From JAAYYM01 sp964638005 (GTDB lineage: Bacteria; Bacillota; Clostridia; Lachnospirales; Lachnospiraceae), in the NCBI GenBank assembly GCA_964638005.1, contig CAZWXS010000006.1, positions 18,187 through 82,186 of the forward strand: a stretch of 64,000 bases of DNA, written 5' to 3'. The notes under the pieces were generated by a model, which saw only the letters and a program-made list of their open reading frames with translations, was not told the origin of the DNA and did not search any database. Positions 53,666 through 62,215 of the stretch are shown here, one piece after another; the stretch's first letter is position 1; every line of letters starts with the position of its first letter. The translations under genes and the position numbers were made by a program.

Positions 53666-55135
53666 TTATTTGCGCCTGAACACGGCATATGGATCATATA
53701 CTGCGATGTATTCCTTAGACATGGAAAGTCCTGCTGCCCCTCTTGTCAATGCCGCCTTCTTTACCATCATACAGTCAAGCGGCAATCCGTCTACCTCTTG
53801 CTGCAAGCCGGCTCTGTGCAGATATCCTGAATAATGTCCCTTCAAGCCTTTAAAATTAGCTATCGGCTTTCCTTCTTCATTCTTGGTATATCCGGCACTT
53901 TCAACTCGGTTCCTCTTGTCTAAGATCTTACCTGCTACAGCCCCTACTTCCGCACGTACCAGATGTCCCTTCAGTTCTTCCTGCCAATTTGGTGTAAGCG
54001 GTCGCAGATTATCATTCAAAACCATAATATACTCTTCTTCTATCCCGCTCAGATCACTCTGCTTGACAACATCCCACTCTGCCTTTGACATAACAGCCAC
54101 TCGCTCATCTCCCGGTATATACCTGATACGGAAAAAACCCAAGTGTGGCGTGTACATCACCTGCGCTTCCACTGCCATCCTCTCCAAATGAGCCTCTATT
54201 GCCCGTTTGCCTGCCTCATAGGCATACAGCTTGCTCTCCGGATGATCTGCGGTAGAATCCGCATGTGCCCGCCAATGATACAAAACCTTGGCAATGTGTG
54301 CGACACTTCCTTTCGGCGCATCTTCAACACAGCGTAATATAAAATCATGATCCTGCGCTCCGTTAAACTCTGTTCGGAATCCGCCGACACGCCTTGCAAC
54401 GCTGCTGCTGACCACAAAAAAGTGGCAGACATAATTATTCGTTCGTAACAGATCCAGATTAAAATCCGGCTTTTTATGATAATCAAAATGACGTCCGGTA
54501 ACACCGTCTATTTTGTCTTCATCTGAATATACGGCAAGAAGCTTATTATGGGTAACACATCCTTCCTCACAGATACCCGTCTGCAGGAGGCTCACCACCT
54601 CATACAGGGCATTTGGTGTCAACAAATCGTCATGATCCAATAGTCCCACATAATCACCTGTCGCCATCTCAAGTGCCTTGTTGGAGTTGACTGATATCCC
54701 ATAGTTCTTATCCAGCTTCTGGTACTTGATTCTGTTGCTGCCCAGATCAGCTCCATATCTGCCCACCATATCCATGACACAGTTCTTCACGATATCACTG
54801 CTGCTTCCGTCTGCAATACACAATTCCCAGTTCGTATAACTCTGTGAAATCACAGATTCTATCATCTCCCGAAGAAATACTGATGATGTCTCATAGGCAG
54901 GCACCAGAATACTGATCTTATATCTGTTCCTGAAACCCTCTTCCCTTTGTTCCTTCAAGGTCTGTGCATCCGGCAGATGAATGCCGAGCCACGTCTCATA
55001 ATCCGCTTCATCTTCATCACGTGACAGACGTTCGGATGCCTTGTACAGAGTCTGTGTAATACCGTTTCGCTGCAGATAGCGAATGCCTCTTTCGATATTT
55101 TCCTTATTCAATCTGGAACTAATCTTCCTGCTCAT
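53666..55135 (-). CDS. GT2 glycosyltransferase with N-terminal helical extension
   Basis: A 489-aa protein. The start MSRKISSRLN at 55135 overlaps the nucleotidyltransferase gene by 17 bases; a longer frame runs deeper into that gene and is unlikely. An extension of about 70 residues precedes a GT2 domain (ISILVPAYETSSVFLREMI, ADGSSSDIV, GLLDHDDLLTPNALYE), with NGAQDHDFILR as the acceptor/base region. A second, degenerate GT-like half follows. Such long GT2 proteins are common in rhamnan and teichoic-like loci. Confidence 0.85.
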   Translation of the reverse strand: MSRKISSRLNKENIERGIRYLQRNGITQTLYKASERLSRDEDEADYETWLGIHLPDAQTLKEQREEGFRNRYKISILVPAYETSSVFLREMIESVISQSYTNWELCIADGSSSDIVKNCVMDMVGRYGADLGSNRIKYQKLDKNYGISVNSNKALEMATGDYVGLLDHDDLLTPNALYEVVSLLQTGICEEGCVTHNKLLAVYSDEDKIDGVTGRHFDYHKKPDFNLDLLRTNNYVCHFFVVSSSVARRVGGFRTEFNGAQDHDFILRCVEDAPKGSVAHIAKVLYHWRAHADSTADHPESKLYAYEAGKRAIEAHLERMAVEAQVMYTPHLGFFRIRYIPGDERVAVMSKAEWDVVKQSDLSGIEEEYIMVLNDNLRPLTPNWQEELKGHLVRAEVGAVAGKILDKRNRVESAGYTKNEEGKPIANFKGLKGHYSGYLHRAGLQQEVDGLPLDCMMVKKAALTRGAAGLSMSKEYIAVYDPYAVFRRK

Positions 55136-55856
55136 CAATGAATACCTGCAATTCTTCCGGCGTACCAAGTACATGTACCTTTTGTGCATCCACAACGGAA
55201 ATATACACCTTGCCACCCTTCGAAATCAAATAATTATATAACGGTGCTACATATTTTTCCCCTTTTTCAAGATTATGATCTTGGGAATAATATTCATGAT
55301 ACAGTTTTTCATATAAAGCACAGGTCTTAAAATAGTATGCACCCAATGTACAATTGTCGGATATTCTCTGCTTCTCTCGTACTTCAACAGCCAAATCATT
55401 TTCACCCAGTTTCACGAAGCTCCAATGCTCTCCTTCTGCATGAAAGCACGGAATAAAACCATCTCCCTGAAGTTGATTTTCATTCATTTCTCCTGCTTCC
55501 ACATAAGTATCGATATTATAAATCAGCAACGGAGAATCTGCTTCCCAATCATTTTGGGCAAGCATGGCCGTAGTCGCCTGTCCGTCTGTCGGCGCATCTA
55601 TTTCAATGACTTGTATATGTACAATTCCCATTCTATGGCATGTTTGTGCAATGAAAGATTCTGCCTGGTCTTCTTTCCTGACAATGAATACATAAATATT
55701 GTCCTCATCCGCAAAGCCCGCCAAACTTTCCATCGACCACTCGAACAGTGTCTTTCCACGTGCCTCTATCATATACTTAGGCACTGTATAACCTGCATTT
55801 CTGAATCTGGATCCAAGTCCTGCCATGGTAATTACGATTGTCACTTCTTTATTCAC
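55119..55856 (-). CDS. Nucleotidyltransferase (sugar-1-phosphate type)
   Basis: A 245-aa NTP transferase. The N-terminal ITMAGLGSRFRNAGYTVPKYMIEARGKTLFEWS holds the nucleotide-binding motif and the catalytic lysine; LLIYNIDTYVEAG carries the metal-binding aspartate. It would activate a phosphorylated sugar or polyol as an NDP or CDP compound. It overlaps the HAD gene by eight bases and follows the kinase-HAD pair, so the three look like one pathway: kinase, phosphatase, nucleotidyltransferase. The product is unknown. Confidence 0.87.
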   Translation of the reverse strand: MNKEVTIVITMAGLGSRFRNAGYTVPKYMIEARGKTLFEWSMESLAGFADEDNIYVFIVRKEDQAESFIAQTCHRMGIVHIQVIEIDAPTDGQATTAMLAQNDWEADSPLLIYNIDTYVEAGEMNENQLQGDGFIPCFHAEGEHWSFVKLGENDLAVEVREKQRISDNCTLGAYYFKTCALYEKLYHEYYSQDHNLEKGEKYVAPLYNYLISKGGKVYISVVDAQKVHVLGTPEELQVFIDEQED

Positions 55857-56244
55857 ACCTGCTCTTTCTGCATATTTCGTCTAACTCTTCCACACTCTTG
55901 GTCAAAAACTCATCCGGCCGTATCGTCCTGTCATCCACATAAAAACCCTTGTGCCCCGGCCAAGGTTTACCGTATATAATCTCATCATAAGGAATATCCC
56001 ACTTGTCCAGCCATGCCGTCATAATCTTGGCAGTATTAGCATTGATCAATCCGATGTTTCCGTTATAACTGTTCATATTCCTTGAAGTAAAAAGGATGAT
56101 TTTGGCCCCGCCGTTTTTGTATATACGCAGCTTCTCGACCATCTCCGTATAAGGCACCAGATCCGCATACTCCTCGTCCTTTTTCTTGATTGGACAAAGC
56201 GTTCCGTCTACATCAAATATAAAGCTCATTCCCTCGTAATCCAT
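55849..56244 (-). CDS. Small HAD phosphatase of capsule loci
   Basis: A 131-aa HAD-superfamily protein. The nucleophile motif is FDVDGTLCP (about residues 10-18), motif II is LFTSRN (about 51-56), and the acidic motif IV is FYVDDRTIRPDE (about 100-111). There is almost no cap domain, as in GmhB-like phosphatases. Its ATG overlaps the kinase stop by one base (TGATG). It probably removes one phosphate from a bisphosphate made in this pathway. Confidence 0.87.
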   Translation of the reverse strand: MDYEGMSFIFDVDGTLCPIKKKDEEYADLVPYTEMVEKLRIYKNGGAKIILFTSRNMNSYNGNIGLINANTAKIMTAWLDKWDIPYDEIIYGKPWPGHKGFYVDDRTIRPDEFLTKSVEELDEICRKSRCE

Positions 56245-57713
56245 CAGTGTTCTATCTCCTTCAGTATCTGAATCGCATTTAAGATGAATGCAAAGACTTT
56301 TTTCTCTCTGTCAATATGAAGCGGCAGCATTGACAAGAACAGCGATGCCTCATAAAGACGAATCAATGTATAGTCAATCTGATTCCTTTGCAGATAATCC
56401 ATAAAAATCCTACGATATTGTGCCTGATGTGCATCTCCCATAACAGACAGTTTGAAACGCATGTCATCCTCAAGTGAAATTTCAAACAGATCACTGTTGA
56501 AATAGTCATATGAACCGCAGATCGAATGTGAAAGCTTCGCCATATCATAGTAAGGATTCATATAGAGATCTTCCTCGCAGGCTGCCCCTCTCGGATCGAT
56601 CAGCTTGAGCAAAGACGCTTCCTGATTATACAAAATGTTGGAAAAGCACAAATCTCCATGTCCGACCACCAGCACATTCCGAAATGTCTTTTTGCCCGTA
56701 ATCTCACCATATATCTTGCGATACAGCTCCACAACCGCATCTATGCCGTCAAATTCCGTACCGATTCGTACCAGATAATCCAGTCTTTCATATGCAGATG
56801 AACGCTTTAGTTCCTCAATTCTCGCTGATACCTTATCCAGATACAAGGCTTTGGCATTTTCCTCGTATGCCTCCTGCGTCACCTCTTTCTCTACCCTGTT
56901 CATCAAAAAGTAGAACAATTTATCCAGTATGTCCTGAAATTCGTCTATTCCGATGGCTCCGTGCACATACCGAATCGCAATATCCGTCATGTGATACCGT
57001 TCCATCGTATAGGATGCACTCTCCCCTGATTCTTCATAGCGAAACGGTCTGACATACCACATCTTCATCTCATCGGGCAGATATTGATAATAGTCGTATT
57101 CTCTCTTAAGCTTATCCTTATTTGTGGACTGCTTCGTCACAGTATAAGCATCGCCCGCCAACATATTGAAAAAACGTGCCTCAAAGCCCCCCGTGATAAA
57201 CTGTCTGAAACAATGAATGTCCGACAGATCTACCAACGCTTCTGTCTGCATCTTTGTATAGCCGGATACCGCAATTGCCGTTCCAATCGGATCCTCATGC
57301 TCTCCGGATGCAGCATTCTCTATAAAATCATAATATTCCGTCATATTCCAAAACATAAGCAGTGCGGGCTTTCCGCCGCATTCCACGATATAATTCTCAT
57401 TGATAAAGCCGGCTTTTTCAACCAGCACCTTCAGCGCATCCAAGTCTTTTAAACCGAAGCTCGAAAGCAGATGCAGGACAACACATTTGCGCAGACCCGG
57501 ATTCAACCCGGACAATCTGCTGTCAATCTCCGCAATGCTGCGCACAACTTCAAATCCCTTCACACCCGACAACCCACATAACTCTCTGCCCATGCGTTCT
57601 TTGAGTGTCACTCTCCTGTATATGGTATCACCAAAGGTTTTCTCTCCGGTAATACATCTGATATCCTGATCCGGTTTTCTGCTGTCATCATAGATGACTA
57701 TGATATCCTTCAA
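56244..57713 (-). CDS. APH-like small-molecule kinase
   Basis: A 489-aa protein whose C-terminal half is an aminoglycoside-phosphotransferase/choline-kinase fold. The catalytic block is VVGHGDLCFSNILYN (about residues 344-358) and the metal site LKLIDPRGA (about 366-374). The N-terminal 170 residues resemble a GT- or nucleotidyl-like domain that I cannot place. It would phosphorylate a sugar, polyol or amino alcohol. It ends on the HAD start and overlaps the membrane protein gene upstream by four bases. Confidence 0.75.
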   Translation of the reverse strand: MKDIIVIYDDSRKPDQDIRCITGEKTFGDTIYRRVTLKERMGRELCGLSGVKGFEVVRSIAEIDSRLSGLNPGLRKCVVLHLLSSFGLKDLDALKVLVEKAGFINENYIVECGGKPALLMFWNMTEYYDFIENAASGEHEDPIGTAIAVSGYTKMQTEALVDLSDIHCFRQFITGGFEARFFNMLAGDAYTVTKQSTNKDKLKREYDYYQYLPDEMKMWYVRPFRYEESGESASYTMERYHMTDIAIRYVHGAIGIDEFQDILDKLFYFLMNRVEKEVTQEAYEENAKALYLDKVSARIEELKRSSAYERLDYLVRIGTEFDGIDAVVELYRKIYGEITGKKTFRNVLVVGHGDLCFSNILYNQEASLLKLIDPRGAACEEDLYMNPYYDMAKLSHSICGSYDYFNSDLFEISLEDDMRFKLSVMGDAHQAQYRRIFMDYLQRNQIDYTLIRLYEASLFLSMLPLHIDREKKVFAFILNAIQILKEIEH

Positions 57714-58480
57714 TTTTTCTCACTCCGTTTCTTCCGAACGCCGTATATGATATATCCAATCACAGTTGCAAGTCCCAATGCCGTTGCTCCGATCCATGTA
57801 TATGTCGTCAACAGCCAAGAACTGCCTGACATGAAGATTGCAGCAATATACTCCGAAAATGCCGCCGCACCGAATGACATTCCCAGCACAGATGCCAGGC
57901 ACCACAATACCCCAACCTCCACGACCCACGCCGCACAGGAAAGCAGTATAATCAACGCATACCTGCCTGAAATCAAATCCTTCACATAATCATACCATGT
58001 CCTTGCAACTTCCAATCCTCGCAGCGCTGTCATGGAACGCCTGGAAGACTTGTTCATGATGATATATCGGTTCAAATAAGTATAAATACCCGAAAATACA
58101 GCAAACATAAAAATCGCAAGGGCAGAAAAAATCGTCAATAGGCCCGTAACCATCGTAACCTCTCCCGTAATCAGCATTTCAAAAGGAATCAATATGACAA
58201 GGAGTGCAGCCGTATCAAAAAATCGATCGACAACAACACTGAATAGGCCTATTTGAAACGACTTTGTCTCACGTGAAAAGCAAAATATCCTGTAAATCTC
58301 GCCCAACTTGAACGGAATCACAAGATTTACAAATGTCGTCTTCAGATAGGTCAATACGAAGCGCCTAAATTCTATTTTCTGCTCTAATAATACCAGATAC
58401 AGTCTCATCATTTTTGCCAGATGCACCACAATAAATCCAATGAGAAACAGTGGTATGATCCAGAAATATGTCACTCTCAT
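57710..58480 (-). CDS. Lysylphosphatidylglycerol synthase-like membrane protein
   Basis: A 256-aa membrane protein with about six hydrophobic segments, similar to the YbhN/AglD-type transmembrane domain of lysylphosphatidylglycerol synthases (FVNLVIPFKLGEIYRIF and VVVDRFFDTAALL). Short forms of this family are found next to glycosyltransferases and may move lipid-linked sugars across the membrane. It has ATGA-type overlaps with both neighbours, so it is tightly coupled to the kinase and the DPM-like transferase. Confidence 0.82.
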   Translation of the reverse strand: MRVTYFWIIPLFLIGFIVVHLAKMMRLYLVLLEQKIEFRRFVLTYLKTTFVNLVIPFKLGEIYRIFCFSRETKSFQIGLFSVVVDRFFDTAALLVILIPFEMLITGEVTMVTGLLTIFSALAIFMFAVFSGIYTYLNRYIIMNKSSRRSMTALRGLEVARTWYDYVKDLISGRYALIILLSCAAWVVEVGVLWCLASVLGMSFGAAAFSEYIAAIFMSGSSWLLTTYTWIGATALGLATVIGYIIYGVRKKRSEKN

Positions 58481-59259
58481 GCAATCACTTCAGCCTTATA
58501 CTCTTCGATTATTTTCTCTCTGTAATCTTCCTCTATCACCATCGGATTGCACCAATACTCATAGAGCATCCGCAGCACTGTAACCGCCTGGTTCAGCATC
58601 TTGACATTGGATACCTGATCGTCCTCGCGCCAAGATATCGGATAGAAGCATATATCATGTGCATAATACTGACTTGCAAGTATCATACAATAATTAAACA
58701 TCAGGTTGTCAGGGAATTTCTCATAGAAAGAATCCTCCAACATTTTGACACTGTACAGATTCAACCCCGAACCCAGATCATAAATCTTCTTTTTGACCAC
58801 TGCCGCAAAGAAGAAATCATATACAACATTTCCGAAACTTCTGAAAAGAGAATATCCCGTCAAACGTGATCCTCTCATGAATCTTGCTCCCAGCACACAG
58901 TCATGTTTCCTGTGCAGTCCCTTGCGGATGACAGGCAGTATATCCGACAAAGTTCCCTGATCGTCACCATGCAGCACCACAACATAGTCAAATCCATGCT
59001 CCTTCGCATAGGAAAATGCCACCTTATGAGAACCACCAAGGCCGTAATTATCATTATTTCGCAGAAGTTTCATCGGAATATAAGGATGCTTCTCGATAAA
59101 TTTCCGAACTACCTCCTCTGTTCCGTCGGTACTTCTGTTATTTACCATGATGACCTCCGAAAAGTATCTCACGGTCTCCTGATCCAGTTGTCCGATCACA
59201 CGTATAATCTGCTTCTCACAGTTATACCCCGGGATGAACAGCAAAATCTTATCTTTCAT
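58477..59259 (-). CDS. DPM-like GT2 glycosyltransferase
   Basis: A 260-aa family 2 transferase like dolichol-phosphate mannose synthase. ILLFIPGYNCEKQI, VNNRSTDGTEEVV, NYGLGGSHKVAF and the metal-site VVVLHGDDQGTLSDI (about 94-108) are present. It lacks membrane helices. It would make a polyprenyl-phosphate sugar for use on the outer face, together with GtrA and the GT87-like protein farther upstream. It overlaps the next gene by four bases. Confidence 0.88.
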   Translation of the reverse strand: MKDKILLFIPGYNCEKQIIRVIGQLDQETVRYFSEVIMVNNRSTDGTEEVVRKFIEKHPYIPMKLLRNNDNYGLGGSHKVAFSYAKEHGFDYVVVLHGDDQGTLSDILPVIRKGLHRKHDCVLGARFMRGSRLTGYSLFRSFGNVVYDFFFAAVVKKKIYDLGSGLNLYSVKMLEDSFYEKFPDNLMFNYCMILASQYYAHDICFYPISWREDDQVSNVKMLNQAVTVLRMLYEYWCNPMVIEEDYREKIIEEYKAEVIA

Positions 59260-59282
59260 ACAGACCTCCCAACTCTACACAC

Positions 59283-60479
59283 TTATCTTGCCTGATAAGG
59301 TTCAATCGCAATCGGTTGTACTACAGTATCCGCAGGATAATCAAATCCCTCCGGAATATATGTGTTTTGATATTTGTAATCATACATGCAGGCTTCTTTG
59401 CGGTTATTTGTATAGTATGCAACATTCTTGGCTGCATCTTCACCCAACATATTCAAAGCTGCCTGGTTATAATGCCATTGGTCCACCATATATGTGGTTC
59501 CAAAGCCCGACATCATCGTGGACGCCAATGCATAGTATCCGCTTGTCTTACACATTTCGGTCTGTGCCTTAATAACGTCATCGAAATAATTTGCCTTGTC
59601 AATCGTCCTGCCCGGTCGGATGATGAATACCTTTTGGATTCCGTTGATAAAGAGCGGCCGGATGATATTATCCATGTTTTCCGTATACTGCTGCGCGGTT
59701 ACGCCCTTGTCAGCATCAGATTCGCCCTGCAGCCAGATCACGTATTGATTTCTGACATAATAATCATTTCCTTCCAGCCAGATCTTTGCTCTCTGGTGTC
59801 TCTCGACAAAGTCATATACAATCGCCTGTCGCGTCCAGTATTCTGTTGTCGTTGCACCGGCTGAAGCTGATACGGCAATCATCGGAACACCTGTCTCCTG
59901 ATAATATGTGTTTGCAAACGCAGACACAAGAGAGCCCTTCTTGCCACCCGGATATTCTACAATGCCGCCGACCTGATTTTCATTGATTCCAAAAGGCTCC
60001 GCAATAGAATAAAGCCTGGTCGGATCAGAAATTGCACGAAAATCATAAGCAGCTCCCGGCTTTACTATCGGAGCCTGCGATGCATCTCCGCCGCATCCGG
60101 ACATATTGCTCTGTCCCATGAACATGATGATATCCACAACTACCTTGCCATCCTGCTTGATGACCTCCTGCTCCTCTTCCTCTGCGGGTGCAGGTGCCGG
60201 TTCCTGTGACGGAGCCTCAGCCTCCTGTGCATTTGCACTCACGACTTTGTCTGCCGCATCCATAACCGTCAGATTTCCCGTTGTCGGATCTGTTACCTCT
60301 GTCGGTGTCTCAGTTTCCTGAGACGGTGCTTCTGCCACCGGTGCGGTTTCCTGTGCCACATCATTTTGTTGTACATCACTGCTGCAGCCTGCCATAAGTA
60401 CCATTGCAAGCAATAGGGCACCCAGGATATATTTATTTGTATTCTTTATTTTCTTCTGCATCATTTTCAATTTGATCAT
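59283..60479 (-). CDS. Secreted SASA-type (CE6) esterase lipoprotein
   Basis: An exported lipoprotein of about 398 aa. Lipobox MAGC follows a hydrophobic stretch; a Glu/Pro/Ala linker (to about residue 110) precedes the esterase. The SGNH-like catalytic set is seen as IMFMGQSNMSG (nucleophile Ser), VIWLQGESDADKG and DQWHYNQAALNMLGE (Asp-x-x-His). It probably removes acetyl groups from a surface sugar. The start is unsure: the ATG at 60479 lies inside the end of gtrA, giving a 47-base overlap. The name sialate esterase refers to the family only. Confidence 0.82.
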   Translation of the reverse strand: MIKLKMMQKKIKNTNKYILGALLLAMVLMAGCSSDVQQNDVAQETAPVAEAPSQETETPTEVTDPTTGNLTVMDAADKVVSANAQEAEAPSQEPAPAPAEEEEQEVIKQDGKVVVDIIMFMGQSNMSGCGGDASQAPIVKPGAAYDFRAISDPTRLYSIAEPFGINENQVGGIVEYPGGKKGSLVSAFANTYYQETGVPMIAVSASAGATTTEYWTRQAIVYDFVERHQRAKIWLEGNDYYVRNQYVIWLQGESDADKGVTAQQYTENMDNIIRPLFINGIQKVFIIRPGRTIDKANYFDDVIKAQTEMCKTSGYYALASTMMSGFGTTYMVDQWHYNQAALNMLGEDAAKNVAYYTNNRKEACMYDYKYQNTYIPEGFDYPADTVVQPIAIEPYQAR

Positions 60480-60978
60480 CTTCTTTCTTTTCCAAAAAAA
60501 TCTTTCTGGAGATAAAGTTATATACCATAACAATTCCTGTCGCTACGCATTTTGCAATCAAAGCTGCCAAATCTCCTGCTGAAGCAATGGGAATCCCGAG
60601 ACCTCCGAGGAAATCATATATGACTGCCGTAACATCCTGTACCCAGTGTACATTTCCGTATATCAGATCTACACAAGTCCACAGAACCAATGTATTGATT
60701 CCCATACCCACAAGACTAAGCAGCATGAACACAATAAACTCTTTACGCTTATCTGCATTCTCTTTCCTTGTAAATACGAATGCCATGCTTGCCAGATAGT
60801 TAAAGATCAGTGAAATCGTAAATCCCGCAAATCCCGCAATCAGATACCCATACTCCCAATCCAGCACTGACAGCACAATCGTATATACAATAAAATCAAT
60901 CAGAAATGCCAACCCTCCTACAACTCCGAATTTCAAAATCTGTTTGATCAACTTATCTCTTTTTGTCTTCTTATCCAT
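60433..60978 (-). CDS. GtrA-family membrane protein
   Basis: A 181-aa protein with four membrane segments and the GtrA signature (LIKQILKFGVVGGLAFLIDFIVYT, FNYLASMAFVFTRK, and YNFISRKIFLFK-like VYNFISRKIFLEKK). GtrA proteins are thought to flip polyprenyl-linked sugars. The C-terminus is acidic. It works naturally with the DPM-like transferase two genes downstream. The esterase gene starts inside its 3' end. Confidence 0.92.
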   Translation of the reverse strand: MDKKTKRDKLIKQILKFGVVGGLAFLIDFIVYTIVLSVLDWEYGYLIAGFAGFTISLIFNYLASMAFVFTRKENADKRKEFIVFMLLSLVGMGINTLVLWTCVDLIYGNVHWVQDVTAVIYDFLGGLGIPIASAGDLAALIAKCVATGIVMVYNFISRKIFLEKKEDDQIENDAEENKEYK

Positions 60979-61006
60979 TTCATCCCATATCCTGTTCTTT
61001 ATATTT

Positions 61007-62188
61007 TCATGACCGACCCGCGATGAGCCCTTCTGCTTTATCTTGAAAGCATGTCCGTATGCCTATGCACATTATACACATTGTAAAGATGTAATACAAT
61101 GCTCCTATGCAAACCATCGCCGGCAGCGCTTCACTGAATATTCTCAGCACATAATTCACAGCGACCATCACCACCATATAAAAGACCAATAACCAGCCTC
61201 TTCGGTTTGTTTCGCAAAATAATGCGGCTACGATGACCAGCACAAAAAAATCATAGGTTCGGTGATAAGTGATGATCAATGACCACAGGGTCAGTATGCT
61301 GATGACAAGAATATCTCTGCCCTTTGGCATGCGTAACATCATAATAAACAGCACAACCATCAATACTCCTGCCAACACGAATGCAGCCGGCGAGCCTTGC
61401 AGCAATGCGCCGAAATCCATACCACCCTCTGCCACCAGAGCACCGGAGACCTTGAGAGGCTGTATAATCATATCCAAAATATTGCTCTGAAGCCAGAATG
61501 CCGCAAATATTGTAAGGACAACATGTATTGCCACTGATGCGACCAATTCTCTCCATTTGCGCTTATATACAAAATAGAGCACCAACGGCACCGTCAATGT
61601 GTATTTGAAATAACTGATTGCCAGACAGCAAATCGTACCGATACAATACCCCTTGCGACCGCTTTCTTCCTCCCTTTGGCTGAAATAGACCGCAGCCAGA
61701 AAGAACATAAAGGCAAATATTGTATGCTGTCCCACTCCCAATTGATTGCGATAAGGCGTCCCCGATATCATAAAGAGCATTAAAAATGCAAATACCCGAC
61801 TGTCTGCTTTGGCTAAAAAAGTCTTTCGTAGCAGCCAGATCATAATGCATGTAAAAATCAGATTAGAAGCAAGCCATACATACCGCGCCGTAAGCGGAGC
61901 CAGCAGGGTATACGGAAACAGCAGCATTAAAAGCGAAGGAAACTGATTGGCCTCCATCTGCAGGCAATAGTCCTCCCAATCATACTGCTCCAGTACTCCG
62001 GTCGGTGTCATTGACTCAATATACGGATTGATGCGCAGCGCCAGTGCTTTGGCTGCATCCCATTGAAAGTCCTGACTGACTGCTATGGCATTTCTGCATC
62101 CCTGTATAAGGGATATCAGTGCCAGCATTCCGAATAGTATATAGAGAACAATCCATATTTTTTTATTGTCATATAATTTCTTCAGCAT
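61007..62188 (-). CDS. GT87/DUF2029-like membrane glycosyltransferase
   Basis: A 393-aa polytopic protein with about ten hydrophobic segments. An early extracellular loop with DFQWDAAKALALRINPY (about 39-55) holds the acidic residue expected in GT-C enzymes, and GTPYRNQLGVGQHTIFAF (about 143-160) is typical of DUF2029. It would use a polyprenyl-phosphate sugar to decorate a surface glycan. It lies between phosphoglucomutase and gtrA, 28 bases from each. Confidence 0.85.
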   Translation of the reverse strand: MLKKLYDNKKIWIVLYILFGMLALISLIQGCRNAIAVSQDFQWDAAKALALRINPYIESMTPTGVLEQYDWEDYCLQMEANQFPSLLMLLFPYTLLAPLTARYVWLASNLIFTCIMIWLLRKTFLAKADSRVFAFLMLFMISGTPYRNQLGVGQHTIFAFMFFLAAVYFSQREEESGRKGYCIGTICCLAISYFKYTLTVPLVLYFVYKRKWRELVASVAIHVVLTIFAAFWLQSNILDMIIQPLKVSGALVAEGGMDFGALLQGSPAAFVLAGVLMVVLFIMMLRMPKGRDILVISILTLWSLIITYHRTYDFFVLVIVAALFCETNRRGWLLVFYMVVMVAVNYVLRIFSEALPAMVCIGALYYIFTMCIMCIGIRTCFQDKAEGLIAGRS

Positions 62189-62215
62189 ATCCTGTCCCTA
62201 TATCTGCAACTACTT

